From positions 292,024-356,023 of the forward strand of contig NZ_BEWA01000005.1 of the NCBI RefSeq assembly GCF_003112535.1: a stretch of DNA of 64,000 nt. Reading direction: 5' to 3'. The position numbers and the translations under genes were made by a program. Below the pieces are notes generated by a model. The model was not told the origin of the DNA and did no database searches. It saw nothing but the letters and a program-made list of their open reading frames with translations. Shown in pieces: positions 63,920 to 64,000 of this stretch. The number at the start of each line of letters is the position of its first letter. The stretch's first letter is position 1. Source of the stretch: Streptomyces rishiriensis (GTDB lineage Bacteria; Actinomycetota; Actinomycetes; Streptomycetales; Streptomycetaceae).

Positions 63920-63965
63920 GGAATTCTCTTGTGCACGCCCCACACGAAAGCCTTGAGACAACGAA

Positions 63966-64000
63966 ATGAACGACATAATGGCGGACGCCTCCCTCGATTC
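63966..64000 (+). CDS. Possible start of a further gene (partial)
   Basis: ATG reading MNDIMADASLD runs off the right edge. GAGACAACGAA upstream is a weak Shine-Dalgarno, and MADASLD four codons later is an alternative start. Placed after a terminator and an operator-like repeat, it fits a new transcription unit, but eleven residues do not identify it. Confidence 0.35.
   Translation, partial: MNDIMADASLD

Overview
The window is very GC-rich, actinobacterial DNA, almost certainly from a Streptomyces chromosome. Supporting signs are near-saturated G/C third codon positions, frequent GTG/TTG starts, SARP (BTAD) regulators, PAS/GAF/SpoIIE phosphatases, ricin-type carbohydrate-binding modules on secreted enzymes, and small Csp proteins. 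All family calls are read from the sequence and from memory of the families; no database search was run.

Region 1 (1-8166) looks like a compact hypoxia/dormancy island. A DevR/DosR (OsdR)-type response regulator sits at 7465-8166. Upstream of it lie a cyclic-nucleotide-binding-fold protein, a SulP anion transporter, and a divergent minus-strand series: USP, zinc alcohol dehydrogenase, USP, a 65-codon ORF and the start of phosphoketolase. Four GGNNC-N4-GNNCC palindromes like the mycobacterial DosR box (4101, 4471, 6533, 7366) lie in the upstream regions of these genes. The cluster also carries eroded fragments, a DoxX-like C-terminus and a BON domain. The plausible job is redox and energy rerouting (phosphoketolase to acetyl-phosphate, ADH for NADH disposal) plus ATP-binding stress proteins under low oxygen.

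Region 2 (8243-14136) holds housekeeping and RNA functions: an initiator tRNA-fMet, two cold-shock proteins, an ABC exporter, a zinc-ribbon protein, RNase J and a small conserved protein, with clear hairpin terminators.

Region 3 (14492-33010) is a run of ten secreted carbohydrate-active enzymes, all on the minus strand and all with ricin-type beta-trefoil (CBM13) modules: a CE1-like esterase, GH29, GH59, a clan GH-A (GH39-like) enzyme, GH27, GH54, GH10, an SGNH esterase, a beta-helix (GH141-like) protein and a second GH54. Together they suit attack on decorated plant polysaccharide (arabinoxylan, arabinogalactan, fucosylated and galactosylated side chains).

Region 4 (33011-42592) contains two large polytopic membrane proteins, a Moco (sulfite-oxidase-like) protein fused to a b-type membrane domain with a coupled small membrane protein, and a SARP - amidohydrolase - PLP decarboxylase set. 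It also holds a gene-poor stretch with an epimerase remnant and structured repeats.

Region 5 (42728-64000) has two divergent PAS/GAF/PP2C phosphatases, a TetR regulator, a secreted amidohydrolase with a discoidin-type domain, a TIGR01777 epimerase, two alpha/beta hydrolases, an AraC regulator, and two coupled SARP-NB-ARC giants. It ends with a DUF6355-like secreted protein, a secreted protein with a duplicated motif, and a membrane protein. Several palindromic operator candidates occur here.
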